Source: Pseudomonadales bacterium (GTDB taxonomy: Bacteria; Pseudomonadota; Gammaproteobacteria; Pseudomonadales; Pseudohongiellaceae). From it: a stretch of 6,455 nucleotides of DNA. The notes beneath the pieces were generated by a model, which was not told the origin of the DNA, ran no database searches, and saw nothing but the letters and a program-made list of their open reading frames with translations. The position numbers were made by a program, and so were the translations under genes. Of the stretch, positions 6,419 through 6,455 are shown in pieces; position 1 is the first letter of the stretch, and every line of letters starts with the position of its first letter. The stretch covers positions 1-6,455 of the forward strand of contig JAKSCP010000313.1 in the NCBI GenBank assembly GCA_022360535.1. The letters run 5' to 3'.

Positions 6419-6455
6419 GGGTGGTTAGCTCAGCTGGGAGAGCATCGCCCTTACA
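6419..6455 (+). tRNA. tRNA-Val (UAC anticodon), 5' half, cut by window end
   Basis: The first 37 bases of a tRNA are visible. GGGTGGT forms the 5' acceptor strand, followed by T8-A9, a D arm GCTC-AGCTGGGA-GAGC, A26, the anticodon stem TCGCC and the loop CTTACA. Standard numbering runs without gaps, so T33 is followed by TAC at positions 34-36 and A37. A UAC anticodon reads valine GTA and GTG codons. The sequence is very close to E. coli tRNA-Val(UAC) over this part. The T arm and 3' acceptor strand lie beyond the window, and more tRNA genes may follow. Confidence 0.95.

Overview
The window looks like ordinary chromosomal DNA of a gammaproteobacterium. The LysS, Ung and QueD proteins all resemble their E. 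coli counterparts closely along their length (recalled from memory, not aligned). The final tRNA is an enterobacterial-like tRNA-Val(UAC). A membrane CHASE2 adenylate cyclase and a putidaredoxin-reductase-type flavoprotein point to a free-living, environmental, perhaps marine, member rather than an enteric one. I cannot name a genus. There are no mobile elements, CRISPR arrays or signs of recent transfer.

Layout: (1) 2-1420, plus strand, the 3' part of lysS (class II lysyl-tRNA synthetase), cut by the window edge. (2) 1407/1413-2132, plus strand, ung (uracil-DNA glycosylase), whose start lies inside the end of lysS. (3) 2188-3411, plus strand, an NADH/FAD-dependent ferredoxin (putidaredoxin/rubredoxin-type) reductase, after a 55-base AT-rich gap that holds a 12-base tandem repeat and a good ribosome binding site. 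(4) 3427-3783, minus strand, queD (6-carboxytetrahydropterin synthase of queuosine synthesis), convergent with the reductase. (5) 3784-3945, a divergent intergenic region with a perfect TATAAT box. (6) 3946-6297, plus strand, a 783-residue receptor-type class III cyclase: N-terminal membrane helix, periplasmic CHASE2 sensor, three membrane helices, catalytic domain and a short TPR-like tail. (7) 6298-6418, a spacer with a strong sigma70-type promoter. (8) 6419-6455, the 5' half of a tRNA-Val gene, cut at the anticodon.

The genes form at least four transcription units: lysS-ung (possibly continuing into the reductase), queD, the cyclase, and the tRNA. Three touch on tRNA (charging by LysS, queuosine modification through QueD, and tRNA-Val), but they are not one operon and I do not infer a shared system. 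The cyclase is the most interesting gene: its metal-binding, adenine-selecting and transition-state residues are present, with Thr in the second adenine-selecting position. That suggests an active class IIIb adenylate cyclase driven by an unknown periplasmic signal. I see no clear undescribed biological system here.
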